A stretch of 64,000 nucleotides of DNA from Earliella scabrosa (taxonomy: Eukaryota; Basidiomycota; Agaricomycetes; Polyporales; Polyporaceae). The notes under the pieces were generated by a model. That model saw nothing but the letters and a program-made list of their open reading frames with translations, searched no databases and was not told the DNA's origin. A program made the translations under genes and the position numbers. Below are positions 45,054-56,500 of this stretch, piece after piece (position 1 is the stretch's first letter; each line of letters opens with the position of its first letter). The stretch covers positions 1,116,001 to 1,180,000 of the forward strand of contig JABYQQ010000006.1 of the NCBI GenBank assembly GCA_022605405.1. The letters are read 5' to 3'.

Positions 45054-46421
45054 TCAGCACGCCGTCGGAATGCAGTCCGGAAGATTGGTCTCCGCGCAGT
45101 TGCGCAAAGCTGCTAACATCTTCCGGTCTTCCTGACTCAGCCCCCACCACCCCTGGAAAAAATCTAGGTCGACACGCCCGAGCGTCCTGTATCCCCGTAG
45201 TATATGCTCGAAGTTGCTCCAGTGTTCCACGGAGGTGGGAGAGGGGTCGAACAGGAAGCAGTCGAAGGCGAAGACGCCCGGGTTAATAGTGAGCAGGAAG
45301 CTCTGTAGTGGGAGCGCAGAGTGCGCGCTTAGAAGGGAAGTGCAAGCGGGGAGAATCTCATGTGCCCATCGCATAGTATCGTCCATGAGCCACAGTAGGC
45401 TATCGCCATCAGCCTCGAACTCTACCGAAAGGTGCTGCAGGCCGGCGCACGGCTGCAGATTGAGGGCGCGAAACCATGCTATCAAGGTCCACATCAATAT
45501 GGTGGTCAATAGCCATGAGAGAGTGCACCTACCGACGAGGTCCACCTCGTGTGCATACTTCACGTGCAGGTAGAGATCACGGACATACGCGCCCAGCTCT
45601 CGCAAGAAGGACGAGAACAAGCTGATTTGAGCAATGGATCCAGGCTTGAACAACATCTCTGTGAGATGCGTTGAAGCCGCGCTTGGCTGGTGCAGCATGG
45701 CCGAAAGAGCAGCCATGAAGCTCTCAGTGATACGCGATAATTCCAGCCCTCGAATCATGGGACTATGTGAGTGGCAGGAGTCGGGGAGGGTGAACACATC
45801 CGGCCCTTCGCATTCCATGCCACTCAAGCGTAGTGTCCCAATCTTCTGGAATAGACGTGCGATAGCGAGAATATAAGTGGCATCAACGTGTGTGGACCAA
45901 CATTTGAGGGTCAGTCTGTCGAGAACCTTGAGAGGGGCGTGAGTGTTCCAGGTCTGGGCAAGAACTGATGTGGGTGTTTCGGGAAGAGGGCTAGGATCAA
46001 CTAGGGAGTCGGGAATAATGGGGAATCTCAGGTAGAAGACGCGAAGATTAGGCATGGCGATCACGAGTGTTTGAACCTGGCCTAGGGAGATTCGAGGCTG
46101 AAGCCGTTGATCACGGTACGTTGCAGTCTTCAGGACGAGGGTCCGAACGTGAGCCGTGAGATCTGGCCTTGTGAGTGAGAATGTCACTATGTTGGTGGCA
46201 AGCTTGGGTCCTAGGTCTCGATATCCTCTAATGATGATAGAGCGGAAGAGGTGCGATCGGGCAACTGCGGCCCATCGGCGGCACACGAGCGAGAGTCGAT
46301 CAAGTTCCCGTGTGCTCTCGGAGAATGTGTCGATGACCGCATACTCGATCTCGGCGGGGAAGAAGAACGAAGATTGAGGCGAAGAAAGGGAAGCGGTCTG
46401 GGCTGGACTTGGAGCCTCCAT
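45054..46421 (-). CDS. F-box-like/LRR-type protein
   Basis: Probable SCF substrate adaptor, a large variable family in agaricomycetes. The N-terminus has PAEIEYAVIDTFSES and LSLVCRRWAAVARSHLFRSI, a degenerate F-box, followed by leucine-rich blocks (VQTLVIAMPNLRVFYLRFP, LFQKIGTLRLSG, RELGAYVRDLYLHV, LNLQPCAGLQHLSVEFE). One frame is open from 46421 to 45054 (455 aa). A 54-nt intron at 45532-45479 (GTAGGT...GATAG) is likely, since it removes a stretch absent from good alignment with the paralog at 36-37.4 kb. Because it is a multiple of three without a stop, both forms (437 and 455 aa) are open. The partner copy 9 kb away is decayed. Confidence 0.75.
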   Translation of the reverse strand: MEAPSPAQTASLSSPQSSFFFPAEIEYAVIDTFSESTRELDRLSLVCRRWAAVARSHLFRSIIIRGYRDLGPKLATNIVTFSLTRPDLTAHVRTLVLKTATYRDQRLQPRISLGQVQTLVIAMPNLRVFYLRFPIIPDSLVDPSPLPETPTSVLAQTWNTHAPLKVLDRLTLKCWSTHVDATYILAIARLFQKIGTLRLSGMECEGPDVFTLPDSCHSHSPMIRGLELSRITESFMAALSAMLHQPSAASTHLTEMLFKPGSIAQISLFSSFLRELGAYVRDLYLHVKYAHEVDLVGRCTLSWLLTTILMWTLIAWFRALNLQPCAGLQHLSVEFEADGDSLLWLMDDTMRWAHEILPACTSLLSAHSALPLQSFLLTINPGVFAFDCFLFDPSPTSVEHWSNFEHILRGYRTLGRVDLDFFQGWWGLSQEDRKMLAALRNCAETNLPDCIPTAC

Positions 46422-47202
46422 GATCCTTAAGTCGTTGAATTGGAGGAATTAGATTGACAAGAATATCAGTGCGAAGAACTGCAACTCACTACGGTTCGCG
46501 AGCCAATGTGTTACGATCCGGAGGACAGCTCGGCCGTTCGCAGTTGCAGACTGTCTATCCTGCACGTCAGTAGGCCCGCCCAATTGTCTGTTCGCGGTGC
46601 AGAAAGGAGGCGAAATTTGCCCTCAGTGTTGGCGTACGGCTTGTGCTTGTTTGGCCAGCGGGTCCGACGCGTGGCAATCATGAGTCAATTGAGGTATGAG
46701 TAGTCGTCTCGCTTCGCCTATGGGGCTGAGCGCTGAGGGCTGTCTGCTCGGATGTCAGTACTTCACTACGAACGCATATCGCGCGATCTCTGATAGAGGG
46801 TTGCTCACAGCGTGAAAGAGTTCCTGGACTACGAAGTAGTTCAGGTCTTGGGCCGTGAAATCACGCCCGTGACGAGCCCCGTTACAATTTGTGACAATCC
46901 GTGACATTAAGTCACTCTTCCATGTGGTCATGCCCGCATAGTCAGCGCGACAAACTAATTAGTCATCGCTCTCTCTCTCGTCCTCTACTGTGACTCTTTC
47001 TCTGTCTCTCATCCTCACTTCGTTCGTTCTCATTTCTACCCTCTATCGCTCTCTGTTACACCATGGTATCGTATACATTCTAGTACGTGTCCCTTCCCTG
47101 ACGCTGCTTACACCGATGCTCCAGAACTCTGCCCTTGATGTCGAGGAAAGGGCTCTATGCCGCAGAGCATACGTGCAATACTAGGTGTGTGTGAGCGTCG
47201 TG
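46422..47202. other. intergenic, nothing identified
   Basis: About 780 bp. A CT-rich tract with repeated TCTCT lies at 46970-47060. No supported gene. Confidence 0.45.
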
Positions 47203-47727
47203 TCAATTACATGATGATTCATTGACTGACATTACGACCAGAATCTCTGCTGGTGCACGGTCAACTCGGCGCATCTCGAGTATATGTTGTGCGTGGCGCG
47301 ATGTTCGTATCACAACGAATTCGGCTGTGATCAGGGGCGCTCCTTCATCGGTGAGTGCTTGGAGGCCTTCATTGAATGTCATGGTGGTACGTGTGTTGTA
47401 CATGTAGTGCACGCTGTAGTGCTCCCAGACCGGTTCGAGTCGTCCTCGTCGTATGACTCGCATGGTCGCGGAGAAACCCCCTCGTCTGCCGTCGATTGAC
47501 CAGAATTGGTCTAGCCGTGGCCTGTCGTGACCCTCTGGTCCGTCGTGGCGTTCCACCAGGATGGTTTGGAGACGAGGCGGTCGTGTTAGGGCGAAAGTAT
47601 AGACTTGTACCAGCTGCAGTTGCTGGTTGGGTTCGTGAGACGTGTTATTTGCTTGGGTGGTGTTGGGTGTGCTCACTGATCTACGGAGACCGCCCTGGCG
47701 GTTTATTGTGTTGGTGATGTCGTTCAT
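47203..47727 (-). CDS. uncharacterised protein, about 174 aa
   Basis: A single open frame, start MNDITNTINRQGGLRRS at 47727 (an upstream in-frame Met exists at 47769). It has a beta-rich pattern (LQLVQVYTFALTRPPRLQTILVE, FSATMRVIRRGRLEP, YSVHYMYNTRTTMTFNEG, APLITAEFVVIRTSRHAQ). No family was recognised, and no signal peptide or membrane span is seen. The frame lacks introns, unlike its neighbours, so the call rests mainly on length and composition. It is divergent to the kinase region. Confidence 0.4.
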   Translation of the reverse strand: MNDITNTINRQGGLRRSVSTPNTTQANNTSHEPNQQLQLVQVYTFALTRPPRLQTILVERHDGPEGHDRPRLDQFWSIDGRRGGFSATMRVIRRGRLEPVWEHYSVHYMYNTRTTMTFNEGLQALTDEGAPLITAEFVVIRTSRHAQHILEMRRVDRAPAEILVVMSVNESSCN

Positions 47728-48298
47728 GTTCAGTGAAATGTATGTCTCGACGTTACGCTGCAGACACATATATTCGATTCTCCGTCAGTCCGCCTCGTGC
47801 CCCCAGCGAGTGGTTTCTTTTGGTTTTTTCCGCCGAGCAGTACGCTGACACATCTGTATTATGTGATCAGGTCATGTCGTATGTCACGCGAATATTGTCA
47901 TATTCTTCGTCCATTCCTGTGAGTCATCGAAATGACATCACTTTTGTTGTAGACGCGCTAGCGTCCCTTCTCGAATGGTACATGCCATTTGCAGTTCTGT
48001 TGGTGTATGCGTACCTTGTGTTCCTCGCTCGAGATGTGCGCGGTCTCTGTCGTAGGTGTTCTTCAAAAGGTCCTTCGTCCGAAGTGCCCTTCATGGCACG
48101 CATCCGCTTGCGAACCAGAACTATCCACTCCAACTCACGAGCTACATCTTCTAACATGACTCCTCTCTCTCCGACCTCGACTGCGCGCGTCAGTGAATCG
48201 CGTCAAGGTGAGTTGGCTCGGGCTCCTACAGGCAGTCAGTTAAACTTTGGGTGTCAGTTCGTGCTGTCACCAGGGAGCTGCCCCGACGCAAGAAAGCT
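47728..48298. other. possible 5' exons of the kinase gene
   Basis: A + frame at about 47930-48200 contains a hydrophobic segment (LLEWYMPFAVLLVYAYLVFL) and a Ser/Thr-rich part up to a GTGAGT at 48211. It does not join the kinase frame in phase, so it is left out of the kinase model. Confidence 0.3.
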
Positions 48299-49798
48299 AT
48301 GCCTAAGATCCTGGTCCCTGCCAGTGACGAAGGAGGCAAATCTGATCCGGTCGTTGAGCACTCTCTTAGCGTAGGGTGAGTGTGGACCGTGGTGCTATAA
48401 ACGTCCTTCTAACTCGTATCACTAGCAAATACGAGTTCAAAGTTGGCGCGATCCTTCTCGACCGCTGTGAGTGTCGTTGTGGTCCGCCCTTGACGGTCGT
48501 TCATTCTGATTTGTACAGATCGAGTTGTCGGTGTTCTCGGACAAGGGTCCTACGGAACTGTCGCTCAAGCCGAGGATGTCATGACTAACACCGTCGTGGC
48601 CGTCAAGGTCTTGCATAAGAGCGACGTGCTTCACGCTGACATCAATGTCGAGGAGCGTATCTACACGCAGTTGATCCTGGGCTGCAGTCCCAGTGTACGG
48701 TAAGCCTGTGTGTACGTCCTCTTCTTAGGCGTAAGTTCACCTTTCATCAGTCTGTTCGCTGAGGTCGTCTCGAGCGGCGAGATAGACGGACAGCATTGCG
48801 TCATCTTCGAATGTTGCCAGCTCACCCTGTGGCATCTCGTCTTTGGTTCTCGCCGTCTCCTGCCGTTGCCTATGCGACACTTGAAGGAGATGGCTTACCA
48901 GCTCATACAGGGCGTTGCGTGTGAGGGACCTTGACTTACGCGGCTTACACGAGTCGTTCTAATAGCTGTTACTCGTAGATCTTCATTCGATGGGATTGAT
49001 CCACACCGATATCAAACCGAACAACATCGGTCTGAAGTCCGGCGATGCAGTGCTGACGAAGTATATGGATTCGACGATCGGGTTTCACGACACTGTAAGT
49101 GTAGCTCTTCTGCGTGTTTGTGCCGTCTGACGCCTCCATAGCTGCGCCTCGTCTCGACGGAGCTGCGGGTACTGGATCTCGGTGGCGTAGTCGAGGAGCT
49201 CCCGAGCGGCCATGTGGGCATCGTGGGTGCTCTGGGCTATCGCGCCCCAGAGGTTAGCTTGGGTGAGTCGTATTGTTGTTTGATCGTGGGCACTGCTGTA
49301 CCTTATCTTCAGGGTTGCCGTGGGGTCGAGGCGTTGACACGTTTGCAATTGGATGTGTCATCGCCGAACTCTACCTGGCAACGAGTCTATTTCCCGCTGG
49401 GATGGCGACTCCCAGAGAACATCTAGCGCTGGTGGAGCGTCTCGTGGGACCCTTCCCTGTTGGATTCGCCTCCTCGGTTGAGTCGAAGTTCCCTGGCACG
49501 TTCCGTACTGACAGTGAGGTGCGTGTTGTGTTTCCTGGCAAGGAACTCAACCGCGAAGAGCACGGGCCGCCGCTGTCGAGACTGCAGAGCACAAAGCCAT
49601 TGGCGGTAAGTCTTGACCCTTGGTTTCGTCATCTCACCCTCGTCACACGCTGTCATCTAGGCGCAAATACATGACGTCTCCTTGACTGACTTGCTCAAGA
49701 GGATGATGTGTCCCGACCCGGCTAAGCGGGTCAACTTGGAGCTAGCGTTGAAGCACCGTTTCTTCGATGAACTTAGAGTGTCGAACGGGAGGTTGTAA
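48299..49798 (+). CDS. SRPK/CLK-like protein kinase
   Basis: Eight exons in consistent phase, 378 aa: 48299-48375, 48426-48466, 48519-48699, 48751-48920, 48979-49094, 49142-49262, 49313-49605, 49661-49798. Kinase features in order: Gly-rich loop GQGSYGTV, VAVKV with the ATP-binding Lys, catalytic loop HTDIKPNN (HTD in place of HRD, as in SRPK and LAMMER kinases), DLG in place of DFG (VLDLGG, as in SRPKs), activation end GYRAPEV, and DTFAIGCVIAEL. The C-lobe ends with DPAKRVNLELALKHRFF. All catalytic residues are present, so it should be an active Ser/Thr kinase. It lacks a large spacer insert, so it is one of the small fungal-expanded relatives. Start at 48299 (MPKILVPASDEGG) was chosen because upstream frames do not splice in phase. 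Confidence 0.85.
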
Positions 49799-51545
49799 AG
49801 GCAGTGACGGTTCAGACTTGTGTACATGATACTGTGTCTTGTCATGCAATGTACGCGTCGGTCCATCCTGAACGACTTGAGTTTACGTGTGCAGTGCGTC
49901 ACCGCGTCGATCCGTGCTCCGGCGTTCAACGCGTCACCATATAAATGAGTTTGACTGTTATCGGCTACAGTGCTCCCCTCTCCCCCTCTTCTCCTCTTCC
50001 CCTCTTCTTGCCTTGACCTGGCGCTCCTTTCAGCAACACGGCGAGTCAACTTTTCACTGCATATGCCATCGCCTGCATCTACGAGTCAGCATTAAGTAGA
50101 GATTTCGTGCTTCGCGGTGTAGCGGGACCACACGGTAAAAAAGTGCAAGTGCGCGGCTCGAACTGACGCACCACTAATTTGCAGTCCTCTAATCTAGTGC
50201 TCTTGCCACTTACACTATCTGTCTGTACCAGTTCTGAGCATGTATTAGTCAATAGCTTCATGTTGTGTCTCATTGTGCAATGTCGTGAGGGATTCTTATT
50301 AACTTCAGCCTCCTTCTTGACCATCACTCTCTCTGCTATGCTCTCCTTGAAAACCTTTGTGCAGTGGGTGTGCATGCGGTGGAGGCTACGGTAGGTTTTT
50401 GTGATAATCAGACTTCTGACATCTCACACTGAGTATACAATTCTACAGCAAAATCGCCAAGGGTAGAGGTGTACAGATTGTCTATGGCTTTGAACATCAT
50501 GTTGGTTAGTGCTTGGTACCCGTGTACTTCACAAGCACTGATGATATTCAATACAGCAGCCAGAACTATGGAGGATGTGATCTTGGAACCTTTGTCACCG
50601 TTCGCGCCTGAGCGCAAGATACAAGAGCTCATCAAAGTGATGGCTCTTGCGCAACCCGCGAGCATTCAGGTCCAGACGCAGGTTGAAGAAGAGGTGCTTT
50701 ACTGGGTGACGGATCGACGATGCATTGATTTGATGGAGCGGTTTGTCGTGTTGGAGCAATCTTAGAAGCTGTGGGTGCTTGTCATTGCTTCAGCTGCAAT
50801 GGTTGTGATGCCACGTCGCGGTCGTCCATTGTTGTTATGCGACTTCATCATATATTAATCAGACGTCATGTTAATACTCTCTATCACGCGGTGTAAGTAT
50901 CCTTTATATGGTGGGTCGTTATAGCCATATCTTAGATTAACCGAGCATAGTAGTCTACTACATTAACACAAGACACTTGGCATCCATGCAATTAGTTGCG
51001 CGTTCGACTTCTATTATCTGCAGTCCGTATAATAGACGGGAGTAAGTGCGTGGCATACAGATGTCATACAGGGAGTGACTTGATTGTGAGGGACTGGTAC
51101 TGACCCAGAAGTCTACTGTGACATTTTTGGTATTCAAGATAACTGCTCGCTGCTGTTAATCGCGGAGTTGTTAGATTATTGCCTCTGTTAGCGCACGTAG
51201 CTGACCATACAAGTCGAAACTTACAGTGTACATACAAGAATGACATTGTGAGTAAGTGCAGAAGGAAAGAGAGTAGAGACAGACACAGAGACGGAGCTGG
51301 AGAGCTCTCGACGCGAGCGCCACTTCGTGTTACGTCAGCAACGAATGCGGTATCGGTGACATCACAATTGTCACGCTACGGTCCGGCTATCCTGAATGAT
51401 ATAAGTACCGCAGCAGCCACGGGCGCGCGCAATGCTCTCAGTCTCTGACCACATCCACCCTGCTATTTGTCCTACATTCCATCTGCCCCGCTATTCGTCC
51501 CGCATCCTGGTATCTGCACGCAATCCGTATTGTGGATGAACGTTC
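49799..51545. other. intergenic with a tRNA-like segment
   Basis: About 1.7 kb. A + frame at 50469-50765 (MYRLSMALNIMLVSAWYP, ending EEVLYWVTDRRCIDLMERF) could be a coding exon but has no recognised domain and no resolved partner exons. Otherwise nothing is supported. Confidence 0.35.
50142..50216 (-). ncRNA. tRNA-like segment, possibly a pseudo-tRNA or SINE head
   Basis: On the minus strand a 7-bp acceptor-like pair (AGTGTAA with TTGCACT, one G-U) brackets 75 nt. It includes a box A-like TAAGTGGCAAGAG, a CTGCAAA loop (GCA anticodon) and a box B-like GTTCGAGCC, with a T run following the 3' end. The T and anticodon stems pair poorly, so a functional tRNA-Cys is doubtful. Confidence 0.3.
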
Positions 51546-52674
51546 ATGATGGGTGGTAAGCTGTTTGCGTCTCTAGTCCTCTCTGGTAACACTGACGCTG
51601 TCGACGTGGTAGATCTTCAGCTCATACCGATGCCTCCTACGATGTGCAGGCGGATCTACAAATCCGTTCCCGGCGACGGCACTTCACTGCAAGAACAGAT
51701 GTGCCTGGAAGACTGCGGTGACATATTCTCTGACATCTTGGTAAGTACCACGCACTTGTCAGCATTGATTACATCTGTATTGACCCTCCCCCATAGTCCT
51801 TCATACGCACCACCTGTGTCACCCACGGCATCGATCTCAATGTCGCATACGGCAGGCAAGACGCTGTCAAGCTGCAGCTCATGAAGGAGGATGTAAGTGA
51901 CTGACGTCGACGACGACGAGATGTGCACTTCTGACTTTGTCGAATGCGTGCAGATTCTTCGTCGCCTCCCTGTTCTGCGCGAATTCGCAGGTGGGTGGCC
52001 GGTCACGCACTACCTCAAGCGAGAGCTGAAGCAGCATGCTCGGGCTTCGTCGGCTCCTCCTGCCACGCATCGTACAGGCAACGGTGGGGTTGGGGTTGTA
52101 AGTTTGCGTCCACGCTCAGGTCGAGTGTCACACTGACAGTCGATTGACATCGCAGGGCACGAGCGACGCAGCTTCCCGGTCTCGCCCTCGGACCAGGGCA
52201 TCTGCAGGTACCGGACGTCTCGCTCAAGCGCCGGGGAGCAGCACAGTCCCTCAACCCCGTCAGAACCGCGCGTATGTTGCCGTTGGACCGCCTAATACGC
52301 GCAGTCGTGCAAGGCCCTCGGTCTCGTCGCCATCTACGTCCGGCGCGGCTGGTACTAGTGCGGTGGGTCATGCTGCTGCATCTGCGCGTACGAGGGCTGA
52401 TGATGTGCATGCTACACCTATGTTCGAGGTTCTCGTGACCGCGGGCCTACCTCGTGAGGACGCAACACGTCTCGCGGAGGTCTTCAAGACATACGGGGTC
52501 GCGGACTCTGCGTACATGCGGGTGTTTGCGCGCATGTCCTCGCGCGACACCTGGCTTGAAGAGCTGCGCCAGACGGGCGTGCTGACTGTGATCCAGATGC
52601 GCGTGGTGCGCGAAATCCTGGAACGCGCCGCGTTCGCTCCTGTTGGCGACGACTATCCGTGGAGGTTGGTGTAG
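51546..52674 (+). CDS. uncharacterised protein with helical C-terminal domain
   Basis: Four exons, all joined in phase 0: 51546-51740, 51797-51892, 51954-52097 and 52156-52674, 317 aa, with canonical GTAAGT sites in all three introns. The N-terminal part includes IYKSVPGDGTSLQEQMCLED and CVTHGIDLNVAYGRQDAVK. A disordered Arg/Ser/Thr-rich linker (SRSRPRTRASAGTGR) leads to a helical C-terminus (VLVTAGLPREDATRLAEVFK, then YMRVFARMSSRDTWLEEL and IQMRVVREILERA) with a SAM-domain-like spacing. No family was recognised. It ends about 550 bp before the hAT element. Confidence 0.7.
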
Positions 52675-53220
52675 AACAGGGCTGGTGCAGCTCAGACAGG
52701 CCCACAGATGCGCGAGTTCAATAACTCCTCAACCCCGCTTGCGAAAGGTAGAATTGGTACTGTCGTGTCGGTGAATCGTTATCATTTGTATTGTAGTTCT
52801 GATCTCCCGCGTCTCGTCATGTTGAATCGGTGCTATTTGTAGGTTCTCGCTGGATCGTGTTTTGTCATCTCCGTGTATCGATGTCGATGTAGCATCTTCT
52901 GTGCAGATGGTAGCTGCGAGTGCATCCGATGTGTTTGCCGTACAGGGGTAGTGCAAGGACTGTGGTAGCATACAGAATGAATGACATTGGCTGGTAGTAA
53001 CGTCTTACAAACACAGGAATACACGAAGGCGACGCTACATACTGGTCCCGCAAATATGATAAACGAGACACAATGGCATTCGTATGCGCTACCACGTTCA
53101 CCGCAGGAATCAATCTTCCTACACATTCCAGCCCTGATCGAGACGATGCACGAACTCGCGCGGCCGATTCATCCTCCGCATCGCGACGCCCGCGATGGAT
53201 GCTCGCGCACCCTTCCATTT
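52675..53220. other. intergenic before the hAT element
   Basis: No supported gene in about 545 bp. Confidence 0.5.
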
Positions 53221-53228
53221 GTTGCTCA
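53221..53228 (+). repeat. left 8-bp target-site duplication of the hAT element
   Basis: GTTGCTCA immediately before TAGGCA. The identical 8-mer follows the other end of the element at 58285-58292. Eight base pairs is the standard hAT duplication length. Confidence 0.85.
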
Positions 53229-53244
53229 TAGGCAGTAGCAGGGG

Positions 53245-53345
53245 TACGGGTAACCCGCCGCGGGTACTGGGCGGTTACCCGTACGGGTACGGGTACGGGT
53301 TGCCATATCGGGTACCCGCGTGATACCCGCACCCGCAGTGCTTAC
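53245..53345 (+). repeat. left subterminal GGGTAC repeats
   Basis: Clustered copies of GGGTACGGG, its reverse complement CCCGTACC and short variants (GGGTAA, GGGTAT) in both orientations. Expected binding sites for the transposase. Confidence 0.8.
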
Positions 53346-53559
53346 CCGCTGGCTCATACTGAACGCCACAGGACATAAGCGCTCTCAGCTATGTTGACAC
53401 ATGTTTTTGTGTCGCACAGAAGACTGAGACCGGCCCGCATAGCACCAAAGCTGACTAATACATGGTGAAATAAGATCGCTCTGTCACGCGTGCAAACTTC
53501 TCCGTGCAACATCTACCTCTTTAACTGGCTTCACCCACGCCCATTGCCTCCATCCTAAC

Positions 53560-56500
53560 ATGGCAAAGAAAGCTGCTGTCAAGAAGCGTTCCGCGCCTCG
53601 CTCGAAAGCCGCTCGCGCCGCTGCCAAAGCAAAACACCAGGCCAAGAAAAAAATTGTCATCAGCGACGAGTCTGGTGAGGAGTCATCCTCCGAGGATGAG
53701 GTCCTACCTGCGAAGAAAAGCCGGCGTGTGACGGTGAGAACAGAGGAGGAGGAGGAAGCCGAGCTCGAGCGGGAGGGCGTTGTTGTCGTTGAGGACGATA
53801 AGAACGACCCCGTTGACGACGACAGCGATGATGAGGACGAGGAAGAAGACGACTCAGGGGACGAAGACGAGGATGAGGTTGAGAGGCCGGGGGAAGATGC
53901 CGAGAGCGAGCTTGGTAAGTGGAATGGGCTGTAGATAGATGGTATCAGCTCAAAGGTTCGCAGCGCGTCTGCAAGCGACGTGGGACGCACCGATTTACGC
54001 GTTCTACAAGCCCAACGTGACGATTGGGCACAAGGACGGTCGCCGCTACCACGCGTTCACCTGCGCCGCGAAAGGGTGCAAGCGCACGAAGAAGTTGCGG
54101 CGATACCTCGATACGAGCGACAAGAAGTCGACCGGCAACCTCCGCAAGCATGTCAAGGCCTGCTGGGGTGCAGAAGTCCTCGCACGTGCTGATGAGGCGG
54201 TCAACGCTGACGAGGTGCGGCGCAAAATTGTGCCAGGCGTGCTTCGGGACGGCACAATCACCGCCCACTTCGAGCGGAAGAAGGGCGAAGTGACGTACTC
54301 GCACCGGCAACATACGCGCGCTGAGACTAGGTGAGTGGTCAACGAACATAGATAGGAGTACGGAAGTGGTACTCACTCGAGGTGCTGGTCAGAACGGAGA
54401 TATGCCGTTGGGTCGCCGAGGATCTTCGCCCGTTCAGCGTTGTGCGCGACCGAGGCCTCAACTGCCTCATGAAGACCGGGAGGCCACGCTACTACATACC
54501 GTCCCCGTCGACCGTCTCCCGGGATCTCAAAGTCGTATTTCAGCGGACGCGCACGCGAATTGCGAAGATGCTGCAGGAGTATAGTGGGAAGCTCAGCTTT
54601 GCGACGGATGCGTGGACGTCTCCTAATCACCGCGCGTTTGTCGCGGTCACGGTTCACCTAGAGCACAACGGTGAGCCATTGTGCATGCTTCTCGATCTTG
54701 TCGAGGTCGACAAGGTACGTACCACGGCTTTCCGAGCGTACACTAGCGTTGGTGCTGACAACTGTGCCAGTCGCATAGTGGGGTCAACCTCGCCGCGGCA
54801 TTTGCGCAGATCCTGCATGAATTCGGCATCGAGCACAAGGTATGCGTCAGGACAGTGTACTACGAATGAGCGAAAAACATACTCACGGTGGGCTCTTGCA
54901 GATCCTCGGCGTCACTTGTGACAATGCCACGAACAACGATACGATGACGGACGAGCTGGCACAGGCTCTGAGCGAGTTCCAGGGAACGTACAGTCGCACA
55001 CGGTGCTTCCTGCACGTCCTGAACCTCGTAGCCAAAGCGGTCTTGAAACAGTTCGACGTGAAAGAGGTGAGCCAGGAGGACATCGACGCCCTTGTCGACG
55101 ACGAGGCACGAGAGCTGGCCATGCTGGCGAAGGAGCTGGAGAGCGAGGAGATGACCACTCGCGGCGAGCTTTTGGAAGCAGAGGACGAAGAGAATCCGGG
55201 CACGGACGACGCCGAGGATGATGGCTCGTGGGTGAGCGAGTTGGAAAGCCTCAGCGATGGGGATCTTGAGGCCTTCGAAGAGAGCATTCGCCCTATCAAG
55301 ATGACGCTGGTAAAGGTGAGCTCTCGTGTTCCTCTCATGGCGAAGGGCCTCACTTACGGGGTCCGCCCAGATCCGCAAGATCGCATTCAAGATTGTGCAC
55401 TCGACGACCAAACTGCTTCCTGCCTGGCGTGGATTGCTTGACGAGCTCGAGCTGCCCAAGCGGTTAATCCCCAGAGACGTGCGCACACGCTGGAACTCCA
55501 CTTACGACATGCTCGCCGTGGCGATCGACTACCGCGTGGCTGTCGACAGGTTGTGCGCGCAGAGGGATAGTGGTTTGAGGGCGTACGAGTTGAGCGAGCG
55601 CGAGTGGGGAATCCTCGAGGAGTTGCGGGACGTGCTGAAGGTACGTGGCCGTCTGGGTGGTGTTGTTTGGTTGTGCTCACACGTGTGCCGTTCGCAAACT
55701 TTAACCTTATGCCGCGTGGTCGACCGTCATGGCTGCTGCGGTAACTTCTCCGACATGCCCGACTGTCTCTCTCCTCCATCCTCGCACGACTTTGCTGCCT
55801 CCTCTCTTCTATGCAACCCATTCTACGGCGGCCCTCTCTGTTCGTCTGACGTCGATACGCCCCCGCGATGACCAGATTTTCAAGGACGGCACGCAGTTCT
55901 TCTCGCGGAGCGCCCCCAACCTCGCGAAGGTCATCCATGCCATGGACATCATCGACACGACGCTTACGGAGCAAGTGCGAGACGAGGACCTCGACCCAGC
56001 CATCCGTACGGCCCTCGGCTTTGGCAAGAAGGTCCTCAATCGATACTACAAGCTCTCTGACCTCTCTGCGACGTACCGTTTCGCACTCAGTAAGTCTACC
56101 GCGCATATATTCAGTTGCTCACAGTCTGATGTCGATTTCGAATGCCTCACAGCCCTACATCCCTCGTACAAGGACCAATACTTCAAGGATGCCGGCTGGC
56201 CCACACACTGGATCAAGAACGTCCGCGAGATGCTCCGAGAGGAGTTCGAACGGACGTACAAGAAGCCACCCGAGCCCGCCGAGCCTCCACTCGCCGACGC
56301 GCAGAAGACGTCACCCGCTGCCGAGCATGGCTCGTCTCAGCCTCAGAAGAAGCGCAAGCGGGCGAGCAAGGACCACAAGGATGCCCATGGCAAGGGTAAG
56401 AGCACTCAGGTACGCCGTCAGAAACGTCTGTTGTTCGTCTACGTGCCGTGATGCTCACTCAAGCGTCTCGTCTTTAGGGGGGCAATGTATTTGACAAGAT

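Noticed and set aside
53281..53335. GGGTACGGGTACGGGT run resembling a telomere-like repeat
   Set aside because: Matching blocks occur just inside both hAT ends next to the 8-bp duplication, so it is a subterminal repeat.
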